Source: an uncultured Psychroserpens sp. (GTDB lineage: Bacteria; Bacteroidota; Bacteroidia; Flavobacteriales; Flavobacteriaceae). From it: a stretch of 64,000 bases of DNA. The notes below the pieces were generated by a model. That model worked only from the letters and a program-made list of their open reading frames with translations, had not been told where the DNA came from and did not search any database. A program made the translations under genes and the position numbers. Shown piece by piece: positions 34,291 to 43,158 of this stretch (position 1 is the first letter of the stretch; each line of letters begins with the position of its first letter). The stretch covers positions 310,001-374,000 of the forward strand of contig NZ_CANMVN010000002.1 in NCBI RefSeq assembly GCF_947501425.1, in the 5' to 3' direction.

Positions 34291-35534
34291 GTTGCTTTTG
34301 TCATTAGAGGCTTATTATCTATCAGGTTTTCAGGAGTAAAAACGGGAGATACTTTTTCAGAAAAATCAATGATATCTATAAATAAACTCCGTAAAAGCAC
34401 GATACTCTCTGGTGTTCGATTTACCAGATAAGAAAACAATTTTACTGGTCTGTAGGGTACATCTCCAATGCCATCTTTATCAAGATCATAGCCTGTGTAA
34501 TTACTCCAATAATTATTCTCAAACTCATTGCTATTTAGGTTTCCAGCATATGACAAATCAAATGAGTTATAAAGAAAATTGTTTCTCGAATAGATATTAT
34601 CGTAACATGCGCCGTGAACTTTTATAGCATAACCATTGTTCTCAAACGTATTTTCTGTATATGTAATTCTATTGGTGCCATCAGCATTGATACCAATAGT
34701 ATTGTTTTCAAACCGGTTGTGCTTCAACTCGGCATCATTAATTTCTTTTAGCAGTATTCCGTAAGATGCAGTTCCCCAATTTTTTTTAAACACATTGTTA
34801 TACATCTTTATTTTTTTTGAAAACATAACAGCTACACCTGCTCCATTGGCTTCAAAGACGTTATTTTCATATATATTATCATTAGAAAACATAAAATGTA
34901 AACCATAACGCAAGTTTTCAGTAGAATAATTATTGGAAATGTACGAGTTACTTCCAAATTCTAAATAAATACCATCACGCATTCGTCTCACATCATTATT
35001 GGTAATAGTCACATTCTCACAATGCCATAAATGAATGGCATTTCCAGAATCAGCTTCCGCTGAACCTTCTCCCGAAATTGTATTGTTATGCACTTTTCCG
35101 TCTTTAGATTTTTGAATTAAGAACCCGAAAAATGCATTTTCAACAGTAATATTCTCAATAACAAAATCATAAGATTTAAATAATAATATAGCAGCATACT
35201 CCTTAGTATAGCTTACTTTAATGTTCTTTATTTTAAGATTTTTAATTACAATATCTGTAGCTTCAACCGAAAATCCGTAACCCTTATATTGGGTATCGAT
35301 TACTGCTCCTTCTTCTCCAATAATGTGAAGTGATTTTTTGTAGATGACAATGTTTGACTCTTTGTAGAATCCAGATTTTATATAGAGAGTATCACCACTT
35401 TTAGACTGGTCTATAGCCTTCTGGATACTTTTAAAATCACAACCTGATTCACAAATTGTTAGTGTACCAGCACTTACTAGCCAGGTTGAAATTATAAAAA
35501 TTATAATACTGAAATAGATCTTCATTCTATTCAT
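34284..35534 (-). CDS. nosD: NosD: periplasmic beta-helix protein of the Nos complex
   Basis: 416 residues; signal peptide MKIYFSIIIFIISTWLVSA from a second ATG at 35525 or the one at 35534. The body is a right-handed parallel beta-helix with repeated NxI/NxF turns (HNNTISGEG, ITNNDVRRMRDGIYLEFGSN, YENNVFEANGAGVAVMFSK) and the NosD ending ENNYWSNYTGYDLDKDGIGD. It docks on NosFY and hands its cargo to NosZ. One Cys pair near the N-terminus (CESGCDF). Confidence 0.94.
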   Translation of the reverse strand: MNRMKIYFSIIIFIISTWLVSAGTLTICESGCDFKSIQKAIDQSKSGDTLYIKSGFYKESNIVIYKKSLHIIGEEGAVIDTQYKGYGFSVEATDIVIKNLKIKNIKVSYTKEYAAILLFKSYDFVIENITVENAFFGFLIQKSKDGKVHNNTISGEGSAEADSGNAIHLWHCENVTITNNDVRRMRDGIYLEFGSNSYISNNYSTENLRYGLHFMFSNDNIYENNVFEANGAGVAVMFSKKIKMYNNVFKKNWGTASYGILLKEINDAELKHNRFENNTIGINADGTNRITYTENTFENNGYAIKVHGACYDNIYSRNNFLYNSFDLSYAGNLNSNEFENNYWSNYTGYDLDKDGIGDVPYRPVKLFSYLVNRTPESIVLLRSLFIDIIDFSEKVSPVFTPENLIDNKPLMTKATW

Positions 35535-35958
35535 TTAGTTTAATAAAAATACGTTCCCAGTCATAGTAGTTGGCTTGGTCATCGTTGATGGTTTGCTTAG
35601 CTGTATCAATAGAATTAAATCCTGAAAGGTTAGCTCCCATTGGACTAGTAATTTTTGAACTCACCAAATAGCCTGCGGTTTTTGCGTCAATCATTGTCCC
35701 AGGAGTTTTATAATCAGTAATTAAGAGTTGGCTCTTAGACAAAAGGTCTTGCTTGTCTTGTAGAAAATGAATCATACATTCAATAGCGTCAAATTTATAT
35801 TGTTTGCCTTTATCCGTAACCATTTGTGCAGCATGTGTCTTGGTTACTATAGTCATTTGACAAAAATTACACATATCAGCTCCATAAACAATAGGCTCGG
35901 GAATTTTACTACATGCCAATGCAAGACTCACAATTAATAAAAGACAAATACGTTTCAT
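35527..35958 (-). CDS. nosL: NosL: copper chaperone lipoprotein
   Basis: 143 residues; lipobox ALAC near residue 16. The NosL copper-binding motif MCNFCQM (CxxCxM) is intact, followed by DAIECMIHFL. NosL delivers Cu(I) to NosD/NosZ. Overlaps the upstream membrane protein gene by four bases and the long nosD start by eight. Confidence 0.94.
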   Translation of the reverse strand: MKRICLLLIVSLALACSKIPEPIVYGADMCNFCQMTIVTKTHAAQMVTDKGKQYKFDAIECMIHFLQDKQDLLSKSQLLITDYKTPGTMIDAKTAGYLVSSKITSPMGANLSGFNSIDTAKQTINDDQANYYDWERIFIKLNE

Positions 35959-36572
35959 GTGTTTACAATTTTCGTTTTTTTAATGCCTAGCCAATAAGCC
36001 ATAAAGGTCAAAAACATTCCGAATCCCATCATATAAGCTCCTGTACTTGGATACGAATGTGCTACAAAATTTAATATGTGCCTAGTACCAAATAATGGTG
36101 GTTTATAACTCAACGGGTTTCCATCTGCATCTGTCATCTTCATAATGGCTTTAGGATCTAAATTAGTTCCGTAGTCAACCATCCAATTATTGAAGTCATA
36201 CATACCCAATACTCCTAAAATAACCATTAAAACCAACCAAGCCAAGAACCATTTTGGTGATATGGATTTAAAAAGACTAATTAAACCTATCACTATACCC
36301 AAAACTGCCATTGCTCCAATGACTTTAGGAAAGGTACTAAATTCCCACATTTCATCTGCCTTTGGTAATTTACGCATTCCAATGTAATGGTTAAGACCAT
36401 CAATATTTTGTAAGTCATGCTTCTCTCTACCCTGTAAACCATCTAAGTGAATATTCATACCAATACCATTAGGATATTGCGGTGCTTCTAATTCTATACT
36501 CCATAAAGGGAAGACAAATAATCCCAAGAGCATAGCTGATCCAATGATCATAATAATGCTTGCAGATTTCAT
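35955..36572 (-). CDS. Membrane protein between nosZ and nosL (possible NosB equivalent)
   Basis: 205 residues with four helices: MIIGSAMLLGLFVFPLWS, the pair VIGAMAVLGIVIGLISLF and FLAWLVLMVILGVLGMYDF, and YMMGFGMFLTFMAYWLGI. The loops carry several His and Met (MNIHLDGLQGREKHDL, GLNHYIGMRKLP, GTRHILNFVAHSYPS). Clade II nos clusters often hold a membrane protein gene (nosB) next to nosZ; this is in the right place, but I cannot confirm homology. It may take part in electron or copper transfer. Confidence 0.75.
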   Translation of the reverse strand: MKSASIIMIIGSAMLLGLFVFPLWSIELEAPQYPNGIGMNIHLDGLQGREKHDLQNIDGLNHYIGMRKLPKADEMWEFSTFPKVIGAMAVLGIVIGLISLFKSISPKWFLAWLVLMVILGVLGMYDFNNWMVDYGTNLDPKAIMKMTDADGNPLSYKPPLFGTRHILNFVAHSYPSTGAYMMGFGMFLTFMAYWLGIKKTKIVNT

Positions 36573-36584
36573 AAAAAAGTTGTT

Positions 36585-36616
36585 TAAAAATGGGCGAGCA
36601 ATTTTTACTCGCCCAT
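36585..36616 (-). terminator. Intra-operon hairpin between nosZ and downstream nos genes
   Basis: ATGGGCGAG (36590-36598) pairs perfectly with CTCGCCCAT (36608-36616); on the transcribed strand a T-run follows. The unusually GC-rich stem in an 89-base gap suggests partial termination, or 3'-end protection of the nosZ message, giving more NosZ than accessory proteins. Confidence 0.7.
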
Positions 36617-36661
36617 AATAAGTTAAATATTCTTTTATAACACTAAAACGTATTTAACTCT

Positions 36662-38617
36662 TTATTCATCATCTAATGTGAATTTTAAAGGGGTATTTGA
36701 ATTAGCTGCAGATACTCTAATATATCCCTGCATCTCCTGGTGTAATGCAGAACAGAAATCTGTACAGTAGAATGGCCATACACCTTCACGCTTTGGTTCC
36801 CAAACAATTGTTTTGGTTTGACCTGGCATCACAAGTATTTCAGATGTGTTAGCGCCAATGATTGAGAATCCATGAGGCACATCAAAATCTTGTTCCAAAT
36901 TAGTCATGTGGAGGTAGACTTTATCTCCAACTTTAACACCTTCAATATTATCAGGTGAGAAATGACTACGAATCATAGTCATACTAATATGAACTTCATT
37001 TCCATTACGCGTTACTTTGGCTTCACTTTCGCTCTTAGCAACATAAGGGTGTTCATTTTCAGATAATTCATAATACTTTTTACTCTTATCTTTAATGATA
37101 TCTGCTCGTATTCCAGCTGCGTAATGTGGTTCACCATGTGTAGGAAAATCAGAAAGTAATTCCATTTTTTCTCCTGAAATATCATATAGCTGAGCCGAGT
37201 GCTCTAACTCTGGTCCTGTTGGCAAATAGCGATCTTTTGTGATCTTATTCATTGCGACCATATATTTACCAAATGGTTTACGTGAATTACCTCCAGGAAT
37301 CATCAAGTGACCAACCGAATAGAATGTAGGTTGTCTATCAACGACTTCCCATGTTCCTAATTTCCATTTTACAACTTCAGAAGAAATAAAGAATGTGGTA
37401 TAGGCATTTCCTAGTCCGTCAAACTCAGTATGTAAAGGGCCTAAACCTGGTTGAGCAACAACACCAGCAATGGTATTTTCATAACTTAATACAGGAATTC
37501 CATAAGAATCGTCTACAAAGTCCTCTTTTTCAATCGCTGCTAATATTTTATCAAACGAATACACACTTAAGTCGGTAGATAATTTACCACTACCAACAAT
37601 ATATTCTCCAGATGGATCTACATCACAACCATGAGGTGACTTAGGAATTGGAATATAAAATACAGCACCTTTAACGTCTCTTGGATCAACAGTGATCACA
37701 CCATCTTTAATGGTTGATGTTGCTGTATGCGTTTTCTCATCATAAACATTATGAGCATATTTTCCTGCCATTTTAGTTCCGCCACCATTTTTAACGAAGT
37801 CGGCAATTTTCTGCCAGTTAACTGCTGCGATATAATCCTTATCATTCTGAGATGCATTCACTTCCATTAGTGTATTAGCTTCTTCAGTGTTATAACTTGT
37901 AAAGAAGAACCAACCATGTGATTTATTTCGTCCTGGATGGGCTAAATCGTAATTAAAACCGGGCATATTCAATTGGAATTCCAAATTCATACGACCATTG
38001 TCAGCTATACTTACAAAAGATAAAGGTCCTTTAAACTGACCTTTCATTTCACTAATTGGCATATCACGTTGCGGATTAGGAACTGCAAAACGGGTACCCG
38101 CTACTATAAATTCTGTATTCTCAGTAACAAAAGAAGAAGCATGATTCCCTGCACTATTAGGAAGCTCTATGATCTCCTCAGTTTCAAAGGTTTCAAGACT
38201 TACACGAGCAATTCTTGGTGTATTGTTTTCATTAATAAAAATCCATCGACCATCAAGTTCCCCATTAGTCTGTGAGATATCTGGGTGATGAGCATCACCC
38301 CATGGTACAAATCCGAAAGAAGTATTTAACATCGGTTTGGTTTCTTCAGAATAACCATAACCTGAGGTAGGAAATTGTGAAAACACAGGAATCTCTTTTA
38401 ACATTCGTCCACTAGGAAGACCAGCAACAGTAATATTACCACTATATCCTCCTGAAAAAAATGCGTAATATTCATCATGTTCTCCAGGTGCTACATATAC
38501 TTTTTCAGCTTTGCTGGAGTTCATTGCTCCAGTATTGCCCGAATTGTTATTATTACCGCAACTTGTTATTAGAACAAAAGCGATAATACTAAACATATAT
38601 TTACTTATTGTATTCAT
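36662..38617 (-). CDS. nosZ: Nitrous oxide reductase, clade II, Sec-dependent lipoprotein
   Basis: 651 residues. The N-terminus is a Sec lipoprotein signal (VLITSC, Cys about 20) rather than the twin-arginine signal of clade I NosZ. The seven-bladed propeller carries the His ligands of CuZ in GDAHHPDI, NSAGNHASSF, KSPHGCDVDP, GPLHTEFDG, ELEHSAQL and GEPHYAAG. The C-terminal cupredoxin has the CuA site FYCTDFCSALHQEM (about 615-630) and DFDVPHGFSI. It reduces N2O to N2, ending denitrification; no nitrite or nitric oxide reductase is visible in the window. Third gene of the operon. Confidence 0.96.
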   Translation of the reverse strand: MNTISKYMFSIIAFVLITSCGNNNNSGNTGAMNSSKAEKVYVAPGEHDEYYAFFSGGYSGNITVAGLPSGRMLKEIPVFSQFPTSGYGYSEETKPMLNTSFGFVPWGDAHHPDISQTNGELDGRWIFINENNTPRIARVSLETFETEEIIELPNSAGNHASSFVTENTEFIVAGTRFAVPNPQRDMPISEMKGQFKGPLSFVSIADNGRMNLEFQLNMPGFNYDLAHPGRNKSHGWFFFTSYNTEEANTLMEVNASQNDKDYIAAVNWQKIADFVKNGGGTKMAGKYAHNVYDEKTHTATSTIKDGVITVDPRDVKGAVFYIPIPKSPHGCDVDPSGEYIVGSGKLSTDLSVYSFDKILAAIEKEDFVDDSYGIPVLSYENTIAGVVAQPGLGPLHTEFDGLGNAYTTFFISSEVVKWKLGTWEVVDRQPTFYSVGHLMIPGGNSRKPFGKYMVAMNKITKDRYLPTGPELEHSAQLYDISGEKMELLSDFPTHGEPHYAAGIRADIIKDKSKKYYELSENEHPYVAKSESEAKVTRNGNEVHISMTMIRSHFSPDNIEGVKVGDKVYLHMTNLEQDFDVPHGFSIIGANTSEILVMPGQTKTIVWEPKREGVWPFYCTDFCSALHQEMQGYIRVSAANSNTPLKFTLDDE

Positions 38618-38645
38618 ATAAATTGATTTTATTAGTTATTAAGAA

Positions 38646-39230
38646 TTAATCTTTTGGTAGCATGACATCTTCTAAGACATGCACCCAGCCATTACTTACA
38701 TTGACAGTTCCAATAATCCTGTTCCCATCAACATAAATATTACCGTCTTTGGTAGTAACTTCCAGATATTTACCAGATGCCATGTAAAGTTTTCTATTCT
38801 TCTCTGCGTTTTTTTCAAGAGTCTCAATTGGGTAGTTACTAGGTGCTACATGATGGGTTAAGATAAAAGCTAATTTTGCTTTATTTTCTGGCTTTAATAA
38901 ATCATTTAAAGTTGTTTCATCAATTTTTGCAAAAGCCGCATCATTGGGTGCAAATACTGTTAAAGGACCAACATTAACTAAGGCATTTTCAACACCAGCT
39001 GCTTGAACTGCTGCAACCAAAGTGGTATGATCTTCAGATTGTATTGCTAATTGCAGTGCATTTGGTGTACCACCTTCATCTTTAATGAAAGCCTGACCTG
39101 TTTTTTCTTGTGCTGATTTTTCAGTTTCAGTAACTGTTGTAGTCGATGAGGCATCTTTGGTTTCTGTTTTGCACGACGCTAGTAAAGCGATTAATGCAAA
39201 ACATAAAAATAGTTTTTTGGTTATCTTCAT
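38646..39230 (-). CDS. Fasciclin (FAS1) domain lipoprotein in the nos operon
   Basis: 194 residues; lipobox LLASC near residue 20, a Ser/Thr/Glu-rich spacer, then one FAS1 domain (about 58-194) with the characteristic TVFAPNDAAFAKI, FILTHHVAPSNY and NGWVHVLEDVML. FAS1 domains mediate protein contacts at the cell surface; bacterial copies are poorly understood. It lies 28 bases upstream of nosZ and 9 bases after the cytochrome c, with no separate promoter, so it is co-expressed with N2O reductase. It may tether partners or assist copper loading (it has a HH pair). Confidence 0.88.
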   Translation of the reverse strand: MKITKKLFLCFALIALLASCKTETKDASSTTTVTETEKSAQEKTGQAFIKDEGGTPNALQLAIQSEDHTTLVAAVQAAGVENALVNVGPLTVFAPNDAAFAKIDETTLNDLLKPENKAKLAFILTHHVAPSNYPIETLEKNAEKNRKLYMASGKYLEVTTKDGNIYVDGNRIIGTVNVSNGWVHVLEDVMLPKD

Positions 39231-39239
39231 AATGTGGTT

Positions 39240-39737
39240 TTATAATGTTCTAAAATATTCTAATACTGCTCTGGCTTCTTTTTCGGTTAGATTTTGATTA
39301 GCCATTGGAGAGCCATTAAACTCGATTAGCAATTCTTTTGCTAATGGATCATTTTTTACCATGCCCTCTGGATCTAATATCATATTCATAATCCACTCAG
39401 GTGAACGTCGTTCAAGAAGTCCTTGTGGTGACGGACCAATAAACTTTTTGTTTGGTCTGTGACATGCTGTACACATCTTCTTAAAAATCTCTTCTCCCTC
39501 TGCAGCCATAGCTGTATCAATTTCACCTAAAGAAATGGATGAAATTGGTCCAACACCCTTATTGGTTAGATCTATCTTTTTTGATGCAGGAGTAGCTTTT
39601 TCTTTTGCTGATTCTGTCTTAACTGTAACCTCTTTCTTTCCATAAGAAATCGGCTCTTTTTTTTGTTCTTCTTTGCCTCCACAACTTATTAGTAGTGTTA
39701 CAAATAATACGGTCAATAGTTTTAGTGTTATCTTCAT
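39240..39737 (-). CDS. Lipid-anchored mono-haem cytochrome c, first gene of the nos operon
   Basis: 165 residues; lipobox LLISC (Cys19), a Lys/Glu-rich linker, then a class I cytochrome c domain with C89-TA-C92-H and a Met ligand in FNGSPMANQNL. It is the likely electron donor to NosZ, since no NosR or NosGH genes are present. An Fnr-like box with a perfect -7 element lies upstream; the predicted leader is only about 13 bases. Confidence 0.92.
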   Translation of the reverse strand: MKITLKLLTVLFVTLLISCGGKEEQKKEPISYGKKEVTVKTESAKEKATPASKKIDLTNKGVGPISSISLGEIDTAMAAEGEEIFKKMCTACHRPNKKFIGPSPQGLLERRSPEWIMNMILDPEGMVKNDPLAKELLIEFNGSPMANQNLTEKEARAVLEYFRTL

Positions 39738-39756
39738 AATGAAATTGATTTGTTAA

Positions 39757-39764
39757 CAAAATTA
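39757..39764 (-). promoter_or_regulatory. -7 element of the nos operon promoter
   Basis: On the minus strand it reads TAATTTTG, an exact TAnnTTTG, 19 bases before the cytochrome c ATG (39737). Confidence 0.82.
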
Positions 39765-39786
39765 GTGACTAAAAAGACCAATTATT

Positions 39787-39800
39787 ATGATATATATCAT
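39787..39800 (-). promoter_or_regulatory. Fnr-like box upstream of the nos operon
   Basis: aTGAT-ATAT-ATCAt, centre 39793.5, a perfect dyad; the nos -7 element begins 29.5 bases from the centre on the minus strand. No TAnnTTTG at that spacing on the plus strand, so it points to nos rather than the gene to the right. Confidence 0.85.
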
Positions 39801-39928
39801 ATTTAGGATAAAAATATCTTAATTAATTTTTGAATAAGGCTTTAGATGATTTTTGTTAAAGCATTGCTCACTTTTTACTTCGCAATATCTTTTGCTTATC
39901 TTTAATGCAACTAAACCAAACTGTAATG

Positions 39929-42900
39929 AAAAAATCACTATTCCTGATGCTTTTCTTAGCATCACTATCTCTTTTTTCTCAAGACATTTCTCTTGATGTA
40001 TTAAAAAACATGACACCGCGAAATATAGGTCCTGGAGGTATGTCTGGACGAGTTACTGCAATAGATGTGGTGCATTCAAACCCTGACATCATGTATGTTG
40101 GCACTGCTTCTGGTGGTTTGTGGAAAAGTGAGTCTGGAGGCATAACTTGGACACCAATTTTTGATGATCAGGTAACAGCTTCAATTGGAGCTGTGGCTAT
40201 CCAACAATCTAATCCAAGTGTTATATGGGCTGGAACTGGAGAAGGCAATCCAAGAAATAGTTTAAATGGTGGCTATGGAATTTTTAAATCATTAGATGGT
40301 GGCAAGAGCTGGAAATCTATGGGATTAGAAAAAACAAGACATATACATCGTGTAATTATCGATCCAATCAATCCAGATGTTGTTTATGTTGCTGCTATTG
40401 GATCTCCATGGGGTGAACATCCTGAACGTGGTGTCTTTAAAACGACTGATGGTGGTGAGACCTGGAATAAAATTCTATTTGCCAATAATAAAACTGGAGC
40501 TGCAGACCTGGTCATGGATCCAACCAATCCAAACAAACTAATTGCTGCTATGTGGGAACATAAACGTGATCCCTGGTTTTTCAATTCAGGTGGTGAGGGC
40601 TCAGGATTACACATCACTCACGATGGTGGAAAAACCTGGAAAAAGGTCACTGATAAAGATGGGTTTCCTAAAGGGAACCTCGGACGTATTGGTGTTGCCA
40701 TTGCGCCCAACAAACCAAATGTTATTTATGCTTTAGTTGAAGCCAAGAAAAATGCATTATATAAAAGTGTAGATGGCGGATTTAACTGGACCATGATCAA
40801 TAATAAGAGTGATATTGGTAACAGACCTTTTTATTATTCTGAAATATATGTCGATCCTCAAAATGAAAATCGTGTGTATTCGGTATTTACTTATGTCAAT
40901 GTTTCCGAAGATGGAGGAAAGAACTTTACACAATTAATGCCTGCCTATGGTGTAAGTAATGGTGTACATCCTGATCATCATGCCTGGTGGATTCATCCTG
41001 ACGATGGAAGTTTTATGATTGATGGAAATGATGGTGGAATGAACATCACAAAAGATGGTGGACAATCGTGGCGATTTATAGGTAATCTGCCTGTCGCACA
41101 ATTTTACCATATCAATGTAGATAACGAAATTCCATACAACGTTTATGGTGGAATGCAGGATAATGGCTCATGGAGAGGACCAGCTTATGTTTGGAGAGCT
41201 CAAGGCATTCGAAATAGCTACTGGCAAGAAATTAGTTTTGGTGATGGTTTTGATGTGGTTCCAGATAAAGACGATTCCAGATACGGATGGTCTATGAGTC
41301 AACAAGGTTATGTGAGTCGCTACGATTGGCAAACTGGAAACAATTATGGTGTAAGACCTACGCATCCAGATCCTGATGTTAAATTGCGGTTCAACTGGAA
41401 TGCTGCTATAAATATTGATCCTTTTAATAACAGTACTATTTACTTCGGAAGTCAATTTGTGCATAAGTCAACAGACAAAGGTGATACCTGGACAGTGATT
41501 TCACCAGACTTGACTACCAACGATCCTGAAAAACAAAAACAATCTGAAAGTGGTGGTCTAACCATGGATGCCACAGGAGCAGAAAATCATACCACTATTT
41601 TAGTCATCGAACCTTCACCTCTAGAACGAAACATGATGTGGGTTGGAACTGACGACGGAAAAGTACACTACACCACTAATGGTGGTGAGTCATGGAGTGA
41701 CGTCTCAAAAAATCTGAAAGGCCTACCAACTGGAAGTTGGATAGCACAGATCAAAGCGTCTAATAAAAATAAAGGAGAAGCTTTACTCATTGCTAACGAT
41801 TACAGAAGATTTAATTATACTCCTTATGCCTACAGAACTACAAATTATGGTAAAACTTGGGAACGCATAGTTGATGCTAATGACGTTGAGAGCTACACCT
41901 TATCCATAGTTGAAGATCCAATTGAAAAAAATCTTATGTTTTTGGGTACAGATGACGGACTATATATCTCTTTTGATGCTGGAAACAAATGGACAAAATG
42001 GACTAATGGTTTCCCTACAGTTTCAGTTAAAGATCTCGTGATTCATCCTAGAGAACACGACTTAATTATTGGTACGTTTGGTCGTGCAGCATGGGTATTA
42101 GATGATATTCGACCGTTACGTGCGCTAGCCAAAAACAAACAAATAATCAATCAAAAGCTAGAGCTTTTTGAACCACCTACAGCATATCAAGCTGCTTACC
42201 AACAACCTACAGGTAGTCGTTTTGGAGCTGATGCTATGTATCACGGCGAAAACAGAGGTTATGGTGCAAGACTTTCCTATTTTGTAAGTATTGACACTAT
42301 GAAAAAAACCAAAGGAGATAAAACATCTAAAAAGACTGATAAAAAGGAGGAGGTTTCCGAAGCAAAAGAAACTAAAGTGAAATGGGACTCTATTCATTTA
42401 AAACTATATGATAGTGATCGTCTGATTAGAAGTTTAAAACGAAATGCTCCAGATTCTACAGGATTGTATAAATGGACTTGGTTTATGGATGAAGCAGGTG
42501 TGGATCGTCCTTCAAAACGTATTAGACCAAGACGTGGAGAGCCAGGAGGTATGTCTGTTAAACCAGGAACTTATAAAGCTGTAATGACTTTTGGCGACCA
42601 AACTTCAGAAAAAATGATAACTGTAAAATCAGACCCTAGAGTTAATGTATCTCAGGCGAATATTAATCAGGTTTATGATCACTATAAAAAATTGGAAGGT
42701 ATGCAGCAAACGGCTGCAGATGCTGTAAAGCAATTGATAGAAAGCAAGACTATTGCAAAAGATTATCAATCACTATTAAGCAAACTCGATAAAGACAAAT
42801 ACAAAGATGATATCAAAGCTTCAAAAGAGATCATTAAGAGCATCGATAGTATTGTTGACAAGTTCTTAGGCAAAGATGACAAACGTCAAGGTATAACTAG

Positions 42901-43138
42901 AAATCCTGAAGTGACAGTAATGCAGCGTTTAGGTTTGGCCAGAAATTATGTAAGTTCCAGACAAAACGGAATTACCGAAACTGAAACCACACTAATCAAA
43001 AATGCTAAAGAGGCAATGGAAGCTGTACTTAATGAAACTAATACCTTCTTTAATGACATCTGGGCACCTTACAGAAGTAAGATGGAACAATTGCAAGTAA
43101 GTCCGTTTAAAGACATAAAGACATTCAAAATAGATTAA
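39929..43138 (+). CDS. Secreted VPS10/sortilin-like beta-propeller protein
   Basis: About 1069 residues; I use ATG 39929 because a Sec signal (MKKSLFLMLFLASLSLFSQ) starts there and a TATCTTTA -7-like element (39897-39904) overlaps the ATG at 39905. The first 740 residues are a repeated propeller of the BNR/Asp-box type (SESGGITWTPIF, SLDGGKSWKSM, TTDGGETWNK, THDGGKTWKK, TKDGGQSWRF, TNGGESWSDV). The C-terminal 330 residues are Lys-rich and helical (KKTDKKEEVSEAKE), with a beta domain near 830-900. Such proteins are often annotated as glycosyl hydrolases or sortilins; no catalytic residue can be claimed. 20 bases before an S9 peptidase. Confidence 0.87.
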   Translation, partial: KKSLFLMLFLASLSLFSQDISLDVLKNMTPRNIGPGGMSGRVTAIDVVHSNPDIMYVGTASGGLWKSESGGITWTPIFDDQVTASIGAVAIQQSNPSVIWAGTGEGNPRNSLNGGYGIFKSLDGGKSWKSMGLEKTRHIHRVIIDPINPDVVYVAAIGSPWGEHPERGVFKTTDGGETWNKILFANNKTGAADLVMDPTNPNKLIAAMWEHKRDPWFFNSGGEGSGLHITHDGGKTWKKVTDKDGFPKGNLGRIGVAIAPNKPNVIYALVEAKKNALYKSVDGGFNWTMINNKSDIGNRPFYYSEIYVDPQNENRVYSVFTYVNVSEDGGKNFTQLMPAYGVSNGVHPDHHAWWIHPDDGSFMIDGNDGGMNITKDGGQSWRFIGNLPVAQFYHINVDNEIPYNVYGGMQDNGSWRGPAYVWRAQGIRNSYWQEISFGDGFDVVPDKDDSRYGWSMSQQGYVSRYDWQTGNNYGVRPTHPDPDVKLRFNWNAAINIDPFNNSTIYFGSQFVHKSTDKGDTWTVISPDLTTNDPEKQKQSESGGLTMDATGAENHTTILVIEPSPLERNMMWVGTDDGKVHYTTNGGESWSDVSKNLKGLPTGSWIAQIKASNKNKGEALLIANDYRRFNYTPYAYRTTNYGKTWERIVDANDVESYTLSIVEDPIEKNLMFLGTDDGLYISFDAGNKWTKWTNGFPTVSVKDLVIHPREHDLIIGTFGRAAWVLDDIRPLRALAKNKQIINQKLELFEPPTAYQAAYQQPTGSRFGADAMYHGENRGYGARLSYFVSIDTMKKTKGDKTSKKTDKKEEVSEAKETKVKWDSIHLKLYDSDRLIRSLKRNAPDSTGLYKWTWFMDEAGVDRPSKRIRPRRGEPGGMSVKPGTYKAVMTFGDQTSEKMITVKSDPRVNVSQANINQVYDHYKKLEGMQQTAADAVKQLIESKTIAKDYQSLLSKLDKDKYKDDIKASKEIIKSIDSIVDKFLGKDDKRQGITRNPEVTVMQRLGLARNYVSSRQNGITETETTLIKNAKEAMEAVLNETNTFFNDIWAPYRSKMEQLQVSPFKDIKTFKID

Positions 43139-43158
43139 CAACACTAAAACAAATCATT

